Positions 33,631 to 57,060 of a DNA stretch of 64,000 nt are shown here, in pieces (within the stretch, counting starts at the first letter, position 1; each line of letters opens with the position of its first letter). The translations under genes were made by a program, and so were the position numbers. The notes under the pieces were generated by a model that saw only the letters and a program-made list of their open reading frames with translations, was not told the origin of the DNA and ran no database searches. This stretch comes from Amoebidium appalachense (Eukaryota > Ichthyosporea), in NCBI GenBank assembly GCA_963693365.1, contig CAVNZM010000004.1, positions 4,836,001 through 4,900,000 of the forward strand, written 5' to 3'.

Positions 33631-34307
33631 GGGAGAGAGAGGGAAAGAGAGACAGCCTCGGAGAATGTGCATGTGTGTATTTATGCCACACTACCTGAGT
33701 GCAAGGCAGTTCTTGAACACATCCAGCGTATCGACAGCCAACACCCCCAGCTCGCCGTCAATGTGCAATCGCACAACACTCGGGATATTTCGGATCTCGT
33801 CAAGCAATATCACCTTCCAGGGTTTGAATTCCCGGTCTGTGAAATCGGCATACGTCTTGTACTCGATGTGAACATTGGTGAGCGCCGGAAAAATACCGGT
33901 ATTTGTTGACGAAAGAAAATCAAAATCTCGAGTGCGTACACCGAACCCGACACACACCGTCCGGAGGTTTTTCTTTGGCAGGGAGGATAGCCCCTTAACC
34001 CAATTTGAAAATTCCTCCGGGTCATCAGATCGGATATCAAAAAATTCAAGATTTTCGCAGGATTGTAATCCGGATACATCTATTTCGTAGTCGTTGTATG
34101 TTGGTAGGCAGCATCACCTGTCAGAAAACACATGGTAAGAACGCTGCAATCTAGTCCACGGCATAAAATCTAGTTGTGACCATACGTATTTATATCCTTG
34201 GACCATTTTTAGTCTAAATTGATCAAAAAGTTTCCGTTGATGTGTCCTCTCTCGCTTTTTCACTTTCTCTCCCTCCCTCCCCCTCCCCGGGCTCCTCCTG
34301 CCCCCCC

Positions 34308-34411
<104 letters not shown>

Positions 34412-34631
34412 CCTCCCTCCCCCGGCCCCCCGCCCTCCCTCGGCCCCCCCCCCCCTCCCCCTCCCCCCCCCCCCCCCCCCCCCCCCCCCCGGCTCCTTCC
34501 CCGATCCCCCCCGACCTTTTTCCTACCCACCCTTACCCACCTTTCCCCTTCTTGCTCTGCTCTCCACCCCCCTGCCTTCTCTCTCCCCCTCTCTGTCTCC
34601 CTCACTCTCCTTCCCTCCCTTTTCCAGCCCC

Positions 34632-34662
<31 letters not shown>

Positions 34663-34837
34663 ACACCGCACCTCTCACTAGTTATCTCTCTCCCTGCGAT
34701 CCCGCATTCCACCACCACATCATTGACAAATGGAGGTGCAGGAAAAAAGACCAAAAAAAAAAAAAAAAAAAAAAAAAACCACGACACCGGCTTACATACA
34801 ACCGCCACCCATACAAGCACGTTGTTGGGAGGGGGAA

Positions 34838-34904
<67 letters not shown>
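34838..34904. repeat. Uninterrupted run of about 67 G
   Basis: In intron 2 of F-box copy B. On the sense strand of that gene it is a C tract. Confidence 0.85.
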
Positions 34905-34905
<1 letters not shown>

Positions 34906-35336
34906 AGGGGGAAGTGTGGAGAATAGGCTTAAGAACATGGGGTGGAGCAAGTGTGGGTGGGGAATGAGAGGCCAGCGCATCTAAGTGGGCAGAGAGAAGA
35001 CAAGGGGCGAGTTAATGAGGAACAATTGGAAGGCCCACGGGGCTACACCAACCACATCAAACACAAACATGACACAAACAGTGGATGGTTGAAGAGGAAG
35101 TGGGGGGAGGGGGGGGGGAAAGAGTAACAGGGGGAGGGGTAGAGAGGGGGAGGGGGGGACTCGTACACAGGGACACCACACAGACCGGGAGGGAGGAGCA
35201 GGGGGGGTAATTAACGAGGAGCAAAGTGATGGCAGGGAGGGGGGGGAGAGGGGGGAAGGGGGGAGGCGGCGGGGGGAGGGGGGGGGGGGGGGGGGGGGGG
35301 GGAGGGGGGGAACAAAAAAAGGAGGGCGCAGGGAGG

Positions 35337-35367
<31 letters not shown>

Positions 35368-36369
35368 ACCCTCAGTTCGACCAGATTGTGGCAGTTAGCA
35401 CCGATAACCCGGTTCGAGTTGGGCAGGGTTTGGTAGATGCCCAGTTTGCGCAAATTAGGCACCAGCCTCAGCATGTGCTCAAACTCGTCCGGTAACTCGG
35501 TATCCTCGAAAACTTCTATTTCATTCAATGAGGGGGATGCCACCTTCTCGAACGAAGGCATTCCGTTGTGTTCTACATAATCACACACCATATTGCCATG
35601 CGTCACTGATTCCAAATTCCGGCAATTTTCAATCGCATAGATTGCAATTTCGGCAATCACCGTCTCGTTTGGAAACCGCAGGTTCAAATGCCGTAGCGGG
35701 TCTTTCACCACGCTAATTACTAGTTCCATCCACACAGAAATATCCGTGCCGTCACTGATTCTGTATTCGTCATTACACACAAAGGTTATCCCCTGAAAAT
35801 TCGGAAATATATCCAACAGGTGACCCGGTGCGGGCGACCAAACCTCCTCCTCCTTCCCGCGAGGCTTCCCCCACTCATCCACATAATCTATCTCCGTCCA
35901 CCTAAAGTCAACCCTATCCACCCATATCTCCACGTGTGTAACGAGTGGCAGTCAGGGGTTAAACCTTAACCCCTTCAGGTATTTTTCGATTTCTTCATCT
36001 GCCACGTGTGTTGGAAACAGCGGCAGTTTTAGCGGTCCGGACTGCCGGTGTCGTGCCACGGCACAAAGGCGCCGGCACACACGACTGAGGACAACACGGT
36101 CCCACGCAGAAAGGAACCGCATAACTCCATATAAGGTGAGGTCGGGGAGAGACAGAAGGCTGGCTTCTGCGGAGGGGAAAAGAGGAAAAAAATGCGAAAC
36201 AGCGTGAGAGGATGGGCGAGAGGAATGCATGCATATTTGGATGTGTTGTGTAGAAAGAGATTGAAGGGCGGGATTGTACCATTGATGGAGGAGGTGGAAG
36301 GGAGGGGGGGGGGAGTGGGGGGGAGGAAGGGGAGAAGGAGGGTTAGTAGTACAAAATGCTAGAATTTGC

Positions 36370-36490
36370 AAAAAGAGCATGCACACAGAGTGCCCATCAC
36401 AAGTAAGGCCCATCCTCAGGCAATTTGGAAACCTTTTCTATCCACCGTGCCTAAGTTTCAAGCCATGCACCTCGTAGGGAAAGGGGCAGC
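36370..36490 (+). repeat. Tail fragment of the dispersed repeat in F-box intron 1
   Basis: Reads aggcccatcctcaggcaatt then tatccaccgtgcctaagttt, related to the tail (cccatcctcaggg, tccacagtacccgagtttcg) of the G-bounded repeat. The mirrored position in copy A (about 39,680-39,760, opposite strand: cacagtggatagataaggc, gcctgaggatgggc) carries it too, so insertion predates the inverted duplication. In both genes it is antisense. Confidence 0.65.
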
Positions 36491-37388
36491 CAAAAGAGAA
36501 GCCGGGGCGCAGGGGGCAGGGGGCGGGGAGGGAGGCGGTGAGGGAGGAGGGGAGGCTCCTGGGAATAGAATTCATGCAGGCAACACAATGGCATACAAAA
36601 GTAACATGTGCACTTTGTGCTCTGGTATGTGAAGGGCTAAACAATGGGGCAAATGTGGCTTGAGAATAAAGCAACTGAAGGTAAACAAGAACGAATTTCA
36701 GAGTGAGGGAGGCAGAGACAAACGACGACACCCACATACCCCCCTCCCCCCCCTCCCCTCCACCCTACCTCCCACACCACCCCACACACGCGCACGACAA
36801 CTGTTCAAATCAGCGTATTCCCTCTCCCCCCTCTCCCTCCGCCCCCCAGCCTTTTCTCTCTAATCCCTCGCACAGATTTGCACACAGATTTCTTGGAGCT
36901 CGTAAGGAAAAGGTAAAGACAGCGGATGGCACTTCCCATAATGATGAGAGGAGTGCCCTTTAAAGCGCTTGAATGTGAACGCCTGAAACGCCTCGGGGGC
37001 TTTTCTAAAACCGGGGTAGGAGAGGCGGAGGGACCGGGGGAGAGGGAGAGGGGGGAGGGGGGGAGGGGGAGGAGGGGGGGGGGCAGCACTAAGACAACAG
37101 GCTACTCTCTCGAGCAAGAGCACACCGACAAACAAATCCCCAAGGGTGCTTCCACATGTTTGCATTCCAAACAGACGGCGCAACAATGGCATGTTCTGAA
37201 GTCAACTCGAAACAACAAGCAGAGAAAAAACAAAACACCATGGAAATACGATCAGAAGCTCAAACAGAACACATGCTTGCGTGCAAACTCGCGCACGCAC
37301 ACAGACATACAGCCACACGCACACACCGTCACCCTCACATACCCCCCCTCCACACACACACACACACACACGCATGCACGCACACACG

Positions 37389-37498
<110 letters not shown>

Positions 37499-37620
37499 CA
37501 CAGGCGCACGCACACACGCACACACGCGCGCACACGCGCACACACACATCTTCTAAACAACATGTTCAGGCACTGACCTTCGTTCCCAAAGCCCCCACCC
37601 GCCACCTGTTCCGTTTCCAT

Positions 37621-38084
37621 CTTGCCTTCTTGCCTTATTCTTAGCCTTTTCCCTGTTCAGTGTCTCCGGGCTTTTCCCACTATCAAAGCTCCGTTTTGCC
37701 AGGTTCCTGCAACACCCTCTCGTGTCAAGTCTATAATTAGTCGTAAATGGCCGCACGTTACCTCCGGCGCCCAGGACTCTTTATAGAGTAATCCTCTGTG
37801 AGACAACAAGGGCTAAACCGGGCAAGATGCTCCTTGGAAGGCTCGTGTTTAACTTTTCTCAAGAAGGGGGAAAAAAGAAGAAAAAAAAAATGGAAGGTGA
37901 ATCTTGTATAAAGTTTTTGGCGCCAAAAATAAAATGGTGCGGTTTGATTGGAAGCTTGGGGAATGGAAACATTTTTTGTGATAGAAGCTCCAAGGCGCAC
38001 ACACGAGGCCTTGACACACACGCAACGGAACAGAGCAAAGGGCACTGAACAGTGCAAACGGTAAGGATAAGACAAGTAGGCACG
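37621..38084. promoter_or_regulatory. Shared divergent promoter region of the F-box pair
   Basis: The start codons of copies B (37,620) and A (38,085) face away from each other across 464 bases. The two leaders are visibly related when one is reverse-complemented (cactgaacag, aaggataagacaag / aagaataaggcaag). A TTTATAGA element at 37,780 lies near the centre. The middle is the symmetry axis of the inverted duplication. Promoter activity is inferred from position only. Confidence 0.5.
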
Positions 38085-44118
<6,034 letters not shown>

Positions 44119-44205
44119 AATCTTGATGGGAGGTTGGGTGGGTTGGGGTGATGTGAGTGTACGGTTAAGGGGTGGGGTAGGTTGAGTGGGTGGGTAGTAA
44201 TGTGC

Positions 44206-44264
<59 letters not shown>

Positions 44265-44271
44265 TGTGTGT

Positions 44272-44326
<55 letters not shown>

Positions 44327-45001
44327 CCTGTGTTTCTGGATGTGGAGGTTGGGTGTTGGGGCGTGGCATAGGGTCGACAGTGGATGCGAGTCGATGGGTG
44401 GTATTGTAGGGAAGGGGGTAGGGGTGGAATTTTAAGGGCAAGATAATTATAAGCAACTGGAGTTAACCGAACGTTCAAAGACATGAGTTATTTTCAATGA
44501 TTTTATTCCATTTTTTTTTTTGTCTGACCTTGACCACCGGTTTGGAGCTGACATGGCAAGTACCGATGTTTACATGTGTTGTAGTATGTAGACGTGTAAA
44601 AAAAATCCTCTTTACATAATCCACGTAAGGCCACCGTTGTCCACTAGATAGGCATTGATGTGAAATGTGAATGTGCATGTGCGCACCTAGTGAGAGACTC
44701 TCGTGGTTATAAATATTCCGTTGTGTTGCTTTCGATGCTTTTTAAGGGTGCAAGTATGAACGAGCTAACATGGGAAGCACTGATTTAGATGTTGTGTTGC
44801 CAATGATACAGAGACGTGTACAACATAATAGTTATTTCAAATGAAGTTTAGAGTTAGGTGTGGTTAAAAGTATTCTGTGTAATAATTATGTTACAATATA
44901 GGCGCGCTCTGAGGAAGCAAATATTTACATAATCAAAAGGGAGTCTTGTATCAAAAAGAGAAGCATCAGAATCATGTGTGATCAGATATGGTTCCCAAAG
45001 C

Positions 45002-45043
<42 letters not shown>

Positions 45044-45325
45044 AACCCCATCCCCTCCCCTGCCCCGCTCCACGTACCACAAACATGCATGCATGTATGC
45101 CTTGCTGCTCGCTCTCAATTGCAGCCAATTCTTCGCACGCGCTATGCATGATCGTTGTGCAGTTTTAGCCCAGTTTTTTTCCAATATCATGTCCAAATAC
45201 TAAAATTTGGACGGGAAGTGTCACAAAACAACTAAAAAAAGTATGAATATTGGGCCGGCACCATTATTGTGCACACCGTGGGCTTTTGGACGCGTTTCGA
45301 TATTGTGTGCACGGTGCGTGCGTGC

Positions 45326-45393
<68 letters not shown>

Positions 45394-45402
45394 ATGCGCG
45401 AA

Positions 45403-45445
<43 letters not shown>

Positions 45446-45937
45446 GCGTGCACATGTATGCTTCATCATGAAGTTAAAACATTGATATTGAAGTAGTTCT
45501 TGGCAGTGGCCCCGACTATGTACATCCCCCTCCCCCCCCCAGCCCCATCATACTATGTAGTCACTTCGAGTGCTGTCTCCCTGCAGGTTCCCTGATGTAC
45601 TTCCAAATGTCGAAGCTCTCCCACAGCGTATGGGTGACCAAAACTGTGTTTTCGAATTCACCGTCTAAAATACCATCCAAGTTCCATAATTTTAGTACCA
45701 TTTACGAGAAAACGATACCATCCAGTTTGTGTCACATGACTGCAATTTTTTGGTCGTACAACTACCGCGATCTTAAAGTTAGCTGTGGCTTGCATATGGC
45801 ACAGTTCATTAGCGTTGTCTTCTTTTTTAATTTACAGGTTTTGCTAACACTCAATCTGATGCAGGACATATTTTTTTCTTTGTACAAACAAGAACGGACA
45901 ACGGGGATAAAAACCTAAAAAACCAAAACCAAAAAAC

Positions 45938-45975
<38 letters not shown>

Positions 45976-46191
45976 AGGCAGCGGGAAACTGCGAGTGCTA
46001 TGCAGGTTAGGCCACACGGTATCCCTGCCTAAGGTATAAAATCGCACCAAAGTTGCAATTTTCTTTGTCCGCAAATAAAAACTTACTAAGAAACAGCATT
46101 CTTTCCTCAGACTACAACAAAATGATTCCTAAAACCAACTATGATTCAATCTTACCTATTGCCTAGTACGAATAAAAAAAACTGCATCCTA
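44119..46191. other. Intergenic between F-box copy A and the GKAP-type gene
   Basis: (GT)n at 44,208-44,326 is followed by non-repetitive AT-rich DNA, a C/A run at 45,003-45,045, (GT)n at 45,318-45,430 and an A run at 45,940-45,973. A short open stretch after a good acceptor (ctccctgcag) at 45,586 reads FPDVLPNVEALPQRM and stops after about 27 codons. It faintly resembles the leucine-rich F-box family (compare DMFPNVHEI) and may be a stray fragment. No complete gene seen. Confidence 0.45.
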
Positions 46192-51391
<5,200 letters not shown>

Positions 51392-51399
51392 TTTCTATG

Positions 51400-52186
51400 A
51401 TTTAACAGCAAAACATTAAACTCTTCTCTTCAAAGCCTTGGCTCTTCAGCAATTAACTGTATTATTTAAAGTTTACAGACGGCTAACCTCCTGTTTGGAG
51501 ATTACAGCAGATCTATTTTAATTTCAGACGAGATCCTCGTCAAAAATAAAAAGGCTGTTTGCTTGGGTTTCTATCAAAGCCTTGAAAATATACACTAGAC
51601 ATTACATAAGGATGTGATGCGTAGTACACACTTGCATCTCAAATTTGGCTTAAGTACCGCTTCAAAGCTCAGTGTGTAGGTCGTCGACAAAACGAAACAC
51701 GTCCGTGATGGCCGCCTGCGCCTGGCGGACTCTGGCCTCCTGCGCTGGCCCGGTGCCACCGCCTGCGGCTGCACCGGGAAAGTTTCAAGAAGGAACATCG
51801 TAGTGACTCGTACTGTAGAGGAACCAATCGCGTCCGCCCAAAAACAACATATATGGAGGGCTGCTTACGACTGACCAATCATATGTGACTTTAAAATTTC
51901 CATTTATAGCAAGTGCGCAATTCTTTTCAACCCGTTCGGCGCGCTTGTCGGCGCGGCGGGCACGGGAAAAGGCTTTTGCTGGGTATGTACCCGCGTTCAA
52001 CTCACGGCCCTCTGAATAACAGATGGCCGTGGTTCAACGATGATCCTTGCAAACACAGCTCAGATCCTTGTTTCGCCGAGTTGTACTGCACACACACACA
52101 AAACACACGCACAACATCGGTTTTCCTTGTTTCTTTACTCTTGCCCACACATACTATATCCCACTTGCACGCTCCACACTCGCACG
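51400..52186. other. Intergenic between GKAP-type gene and hydrolase
   Basis: Non-repetitive. On the minus strand a TATA-like CTATAAATGG at about 51,900 and inverted CCAAT boxes (ATTGG) nearby could be a promoter for the GKAP-type gene. A minus-strand open piece at about 51,665-51,785 (QEARVRQAQAAITDVFRF, then a TGA) has ordinary composition but no supported splice partners. No gene assigned. Confidence 0.35.
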
Positions 52187-52300
52187 CCCACAAGCTATAG
52201 CAAAGGGGTCCTACCTCCAAGTGCTGCATCACGGTGTAAATTGCCCACAAGCCATAAAAAAGGGGTCCTACCTCCAAGTGCTGCATCACGGTGTAAATTC
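52187..52300 (+). repeat. 57-base tandem duplication in the hydrolase leader
   Basis: Two copies, 52,187-52,243 and 52,244-52,300, share cccacaagc, ggggtcctacctccaagtg and ctgcatcacggtgtaaatt, differing at a few positions in the middle. They end one base before the short upstream frame and 11 bases before the hydrolase ATG. Confidence 0.9.
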
Positions 52301-52315
52301 ATGTGCGTAAAATGA
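52301..52315 (+). promoter_or_regulatory. Four-codon upstream ORF overlapping the hydrolase start
   Basis: ATG TGC GTA AAA TGA: the stop overlaps the hydrolase ATG as ATGA (52,312-52,315). If the transcript starts upstream, scanning ribosomes would meet this frame first, which could lower hydrolase translation or require reinitiation. Confidence 0.5.
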
Positions 52316-53322
52316 GTCTTTGGTCTTTTTTAGCTGTTACAGCAGTTGCTGTTTCCGTTGGGTTCATGTCCGTTAACAAAACAACGGATTGGCTGCTTCC
52401 CACTATCACGATCAAACCATACACACAGCCCAAATTGCAGTGGCTCCCAAGCGGCCGCGCACTTTCCTACCGTGTTTTTGGCGCAAGCGATCCAGCCGCA
52501 ACGGTGGTAATCCACAACCACCCAAGCCCATCAACAAGCATATTCATACACCCCGAGGCAGACAAAATCTTACAAGAAGAGAACATCCGTCTTATCGCAA
52601 TAGACCGGCCTGGAATAGGCTGGTCGTCACCCCACTCCCATCGAACGCTTGAAACATTCGCTCACGATGTTCTTCAATTTGCAGAGACACAGAACATAAA
52701 CACCTTTTCAGTAACCGGCCATTCGTCTGGAACCGCCTATGCTTTGGCAATTGCAGCCATTGGCACAACAAAAAAGGTTCAGAGAGTGGGCCTCGTGGGT
52801 CCTATCGTTCCCTTCCCATATTTTGCAGACACAAACCAAACCATAGATGAAGTTACGGCATCCATGCGCCCGGAAAACCAAATGATGTACAAGGTGGGCG
52901 ACACTGCACCGTGGCTGATTCCATACCTGTTTTATGCCCTAAGCATATTCGGCAACAGCGAAGCAGGACTGCGAGCTATGGTAAACGATGTTGCAAATCT
53001 GGAGGGGGAACGTCCCATTCTCGGCCAGAAAGAGTGGAGCGAGCTGTTCTACGCATCACACGTCGAGAGTTTTAGGCAAGGGTCGGAAGGAACAGCAGTA
53101 GACTCTGTTCTCTGTGGCACACCTTTTGGGTTTTTAATGAAAGATGTAAAGCAAAAAGTCTTAATCTGGGTGGGTAAAGAGGACAGGTTCACCCCTCCTA
53201 ACATAGCGCACCGGTTGGCTGGCTTGTTGCCTAATAAGGCAAGTGTGGCCGAGGTGGAGGGTATGGGTCACTATGCAGCCTGGGGGCAGATGTTCCGTGA
53301 GATCATGAAAGCCATGAAGTGA
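52312..53322 (+). CDS. Alpha/beta-hydrolase, membrane-anchored or secreted
   Basis: A complete single-exon gene of 336 residues. The N-terminus is hydrophobic (SFLAVTAVAVSVGFM, residues 4-18), suggesting a signal peptide or anchor. The alpha/beta-hydrolase fold is indicated by VVIHNHP (oxyanion loop, with HN in place of the usual HG) and IAIDRPGIGWS. The nucleophile elbow is GHSSG (S138), the acid is in GKEDRFTP (D291) and the catalytic histidine in GMGHYAAW (H320). Order and spacing fit a serine hydrolase of the esterase / epoxide-hydrolase-like group. The substrate cannot be told. The first ATG of this frame, at 52,312, was chosen; the frame is open for three codons upstream but without ATG. 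It has no introns, like the ATP-grasp gene and unlike the other genes. It is divergent from the GKAP-type gene. A tandem duplication and a tiny upstream frame precede the start. Confidence 0.9.
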   Translation: MSLWSFLAVTAVAVSVGFMSVNKTTDWLLPTITIKPYTQPKLQWLPSGRALSYRVFGASDPAATVVIHNHPSPSTSIFIHPEADKILQEENIRLIAIDRPGIGWSSPHSHRTLETFAHDVLQFAETQNINTFSVTGHSSGTAYALAIAAIGTTKKVQRVGLVGPIVPFPYFADTNQTIDEVTASMRPENQMMYKVGDTAPWLIPYLFYALSIFGNSEAGLRAMVNDVANLEGERPILGQKEWSELFYASHVESFRQGSEGTAVDSVLCGTPFGFLMKDVKQKVLIWVGKEDRFTPPNIAHRLAGLLPNKASVAEVEGMGHYAAWGQMFREIMKAMK

Positions 53323-53945
53323 TTTTATTGTGTTTGTGTATTTGCATTCCTTTATGATCGGATGATGTCCCTTCAAGATTTGGCATCTGCACTGAGGTGA
53401 TAAGTATACGCCGCATATGTGCAGCAGGCCTTTTTGTTGTAACATTATTGAATATTAGTCCTAGTTCATGTCCCCGAGTAACTGTTTTTGTAAATATGGT
53501 GACGAAATATGGCGCCAAAAACATAAACTGCTTTGCGGACGAAAAATTAGCATAGGTAACAGTTTGCTCAAAGCACCACATCGACCATCTTCAACAGCAC
53601 ACAAAGAACCGGGGGACGAATTCGAATAAAACCGATCTTGTGCAAACCAGCATTTCTCAATGAAGTAGAAATGGACAACTATTAGATGAAACTCAAACGG
53701 AACTCGTAGAACATACTTGGGCCCTTGCAGGTCCCAAATATGCCATGCTGCACACAGCGTAAATGTTTACTTAGGTGTTGGCATAGGGTCAGTCGACCGA
53801 TTGGCTTACCCATGATGCTATTGGCTCGGTAAAAGGATGGAACAGTGTCGTCAAGTAGCTCACACCTGAGGAGAACGGGAGAATGGCCGGTTGGGGCCAT
53901 CAAAGTCGAACGGTCGTGGCGTGTGTGTGTGTGTGTGTGTGATGT

Positions 53946-53976
<31 letters not shown>

Positions 53977-54149
53977 GGGGATAATTGCTGCAGAATAAGC
54001 TCACTATGGAAAGCAGAGAGCGAATTCGGGATGGGGAGACAGGGGGCTCAGAGAGGCGAGGATCTCCAGTGGGCCTAGTGGGCCTGGCCGGGATCTTGGT
54101 GGTGGTGGTGGTGGTGGTGGTGGTGGTGTGGGGGGAGGGGAGGGGGCGG
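53323..54149. other. Intergenic after the hydrolase
   Basis: Non-repetitive to 53,920 with no supported exon, then (GT)n at 53,921-53,960, a G run at 53,961-53,980 and (GGT)n at 54,098-54,128. Confidence 0.5.
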
Positions 54150-54480
54150 GGGGAAGATCCGGTGGGAAGATATGCCACCGTAGCATAGGAGATGGGGGGA
54201 AAGGGGGGGGGGGGGGGGGGGGGGAACTTCAAGGGATCCGGTGAGAAGGAGTGCCACCGTAAGGCGGGGAGGGGGGAGGGGGGGGGGGGAGGGAGCCTCG
54301 GAAGGGATCCGGTAGGAGGGAGTGCCATCGTAAGGGGGGCCGGGGGGAGGAGGGGGGGGGGGGGGGGGGGGAGATCCGGTGGGAGGGAATGCCACCGTAG
54401 GCCTACAAGGGGGGGAGGGGAATTCGAAGGGGGAAGGAAGGGGAAAGGGATCTGCGGGAGGGAGTGCCACTGTGGGGGGG
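54150..54480 (+). repeat. G-rich minisatellite, five units of 67-79 bases
   Basis: A conserved core (gatccggtgggagggagtg then ccaccgtaagg) recurs at 54,156, 54,235, 54,306, 54,373 and, diverged, 54,449. G-rich spacers between cores vary in length. The cores resemble each other far more than the spacers do. Confidence 0.85.
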
Positions 54481-54838
54481 GAGGGGGGGGGGGGAGAGGG
54501 AGGGGGGGGGGGGGGGGGGGGGGGGGGGAGGCGGAGGGCGGCAACAGGCGGCCCAGTTGGGAAAACGGGGATGGCGTGTGGAGCCTCGGGGGGAGCTAGC
54601 GCTCGAGGCTGCTTCTCTTGAAGTTGAACTACAGTAAACCGCTCGAATTTGGGACACTTTTCGAGTCATCGCTGATCGAGCGCTTATTGGTAGCTATTTT
54701 TAGCTTTTTCCTGGAACATTCGAGCATCCCCGGCAAGCCCTGGCACATGGCTACCCGAGTATATAAGCGCCGAGGTTCATAAAACACGTTTCCGACGACT
54801 TAGACACGTGAATGTAACCTAGGGTATCATTATGCAAA

Positions 54839-54840
<2 letters not shown>

Positions 54841-54878
<38 letters not shown>

Positions 54879-54935
54879 GAGTGTGTGTGTGTGTGTGCGC
54901 GCGCGCGCGTGTGTGATGGTGTGTTTGTGTGTGAT

Positions 54936-54980
<45 letters not shown>

Positions 54981-55041
54981 ACGTGAGTGTGTGCGTTTGT
55001 GTGTGTGTGTGCGTGTGTGTGTGACTGTGTGTGTGTGTGTG

Positions 55042-55139
<98 letters not shown>
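54841..55139. repeat. (GT)n complex
   Basis: GT arrays with GCGC, GATGGT and ACACGTGA interruptions, then about 95 bases of pure GT at 55,045-55,139. Confidence 0.9.
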
Positions 55140-55140
<1 letters not shown>

Positions 55141-55339
55141 GCAATTGAGTGTGGTATACTAAGGGAGAAGGAACGCTTGGTTTCACAAAAAGTAAACGTG
55201 TCTAAAGTGGGAGAACTGACCGAGAAAGCCCAAAAACCACTCTTTATACCGATGAAAAGAAGTTGCACAACATGTGTCAACTGTCAAAACCGTTTGTCTG
55301 GGGCGGGAACTTGAGTGATTGGTAGTTGTCGTATCCTAA

Positions 55340-55961
55340 TATATGTGTACTAGAGACGCGGTACTCCACTAAGTGTACACACACGAAAAGGAACGAACGT
55401 GTACAGAAAACGGTAAAGTTTATTCAGACCAGGCTCCGACGGGCAAACTTAGATCCGAACGGAATGAGTCTAAGTTACGACTGAGGCCATCAAGGCCGTG
55501 CCCTACAAGATCATCATCACCTGGCCCCCTACGATGCCACATTCCGTACATTCCGATCTAACTTTATCGTGCGCCTGCACGAGCTAAGTCGATCGGCTCA
55601 CACTAATATATTTATCTAAGTCTCACCCCTCTCCCTTCCCCTAGTGGCACCGCAGAGTCTAATTCTACATTTCATACTATCTCCCTCCCCCCTCCCTCCC
55701 CCCCTTTCCTCTGTCATCGAAATATATAAATACGTTTGGCAGCATACACTATCAAAACTTGCCAATATTTACAAAGGGCTTCTGCCCGAACAATCACATT
55801 CCTAAGTCCTCCTACGATCTATCCTACACACTAATTAGAATTCTATTGGTCGGCTGTCCCAGCTGACGTGGTCCTGCCCTGCGCCGGCAGAGGCAAGATG
55901 ATGCACGCAGCTGCACAGCTATCTTGAGGCCCCGGACTTGATCTTGATGATCTGTGGACCC

Positions 55962-55999
<38 letters not shown>

Positions 56000-56113
56000 A
56001 TCTCGATCGTAGACTTAGGCTAATCTGCTGAGACGGATTAGTATATGTCAACTCCCCCCCCGGCCCCCGGAAAAGCTGAGTCCCACCTCAGTCACATTAC
56101 ATCTAACACCCCC
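55340..56113 (-). mobile_element. Possible 3' LTR and untranslated end of the retrotransposon
   Basis: On the minus strand, an AGGGGG purine tract near 56,114 is followed by TGTTAGATGTAATGTG, a typical LTR start. The segment lies directly after the integrase/chromodomain frame. A candidate end (CTAGTACACA) is near 55,345. A C run at 55,965-55,998 interrupts it. No second LTR is in the window for comparison, so this is positional inference. Confidence 0.4.
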
Positions 56114-56314
56114 TAAAAAGACATAGACTAATCAGTCTCCTAAAAAAATTAAATTAAATAAATTACGAAGAAAAATATAAATTAATCTACACCATAAGCT
56201 TGATACCGACGGAGACACCTATGATAATAAATTAAATTCCTACGACTACGTTCACACTCCTCCTCGGTCTCCTCCCCCCCTCCCCCTCCCCCCGTGTGTC
56301 GACGTGTATTTGCA

Positions 56315-57060
56315 TCACTCCCCCCCCCCGGCCCCCTCCCGCACCGACTTTGTCACACCACGATTAAACTGAGGAATAACTCTCTTTGGCCTAGAGGGAG
56401 CACTAGGCAACTCCCTCTGCACTAATCTAGCCTCATAAGCACGAATAGAAAACGGGCAATCCAAATGAAACTCAGGCAACCACTGATCTTCCTGATAACC
56501 TCCCTCAAAACGAATTAAATAATAATTTACCTTACCTTCCTTACCTTCGATAACCTTTTTATCCATAATTTTATCTACTGCAGCCTCCGATACATCCACC
56601 GACCCGTCATAGTCGGGGGTGAATGCATCTAACACTCGACGGCCCTCCGGCCGTTTAACCCTAAGGGCCCTATCATAATATTCCTTTATATCATCTACAT
56701 TATAAAATCTAACATCACTCTCATTATCTAACCTCTGCACCTTATATTCCGTCGGACCTAATCTAGCCACTATTTTATACGGGCCAATGAAAAGAGGCAA
56801 CCATTTCTTACCATACTTACGAAGACCTTCACCTTCACCCTTACCTTCCTGCTCCTGCTTATATCTCTTTTTCCTAGTATACGTATGATCCCTAATTAAA
56901 ACATAAGTACCCTCGGCAAATTCACGTAACGGACGTGTGGACACGTCTGCACGTGTCTGTGCCTGCTGTGTACGGGCCAGAGCTGCATCACGTGCAGCCC
57001 GGGCCCGGGTTAGTAGCTGCTCCCGGAACTCAGTCCAGTGGGGATAAGTTAGTCGGTCAG
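56315..57060 (-). pseudogene. Integrase C-terminal region with chromodomain
   Basis: The open minus-strand frame carries an SH3-like integrase tail (LFIGPYKIVARLG, EYKVQRL) followed by a chromodomain (VDKIMDKK, YLIRFEGG, DQWLPEFHL). Chromodomains of this class direct integration to marked chromatin. It ends in a basic, glycine-rich tail at the G-rich stop. Its upstream end meets the core frame at a run of nine C (57,061-57,069, plus strand), where the phase changes. Confidence 0.85.

Noticed and set aside
35952-35954. TGA as a sense (tryptophan) codon
   Set aside because: Copy A has TGG there, but TGA ends the intact ATP-grasp and hydrolase genes, so reassignment is unlikely. Treated as a nonsense mutation.
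51913-51985. Walker A-like string GAAGTGKG on the plus strand
   Set aside because: Only a few codons are open, there is no Walker B or other NTPase motif, and the last residue is not Ser/Thr.
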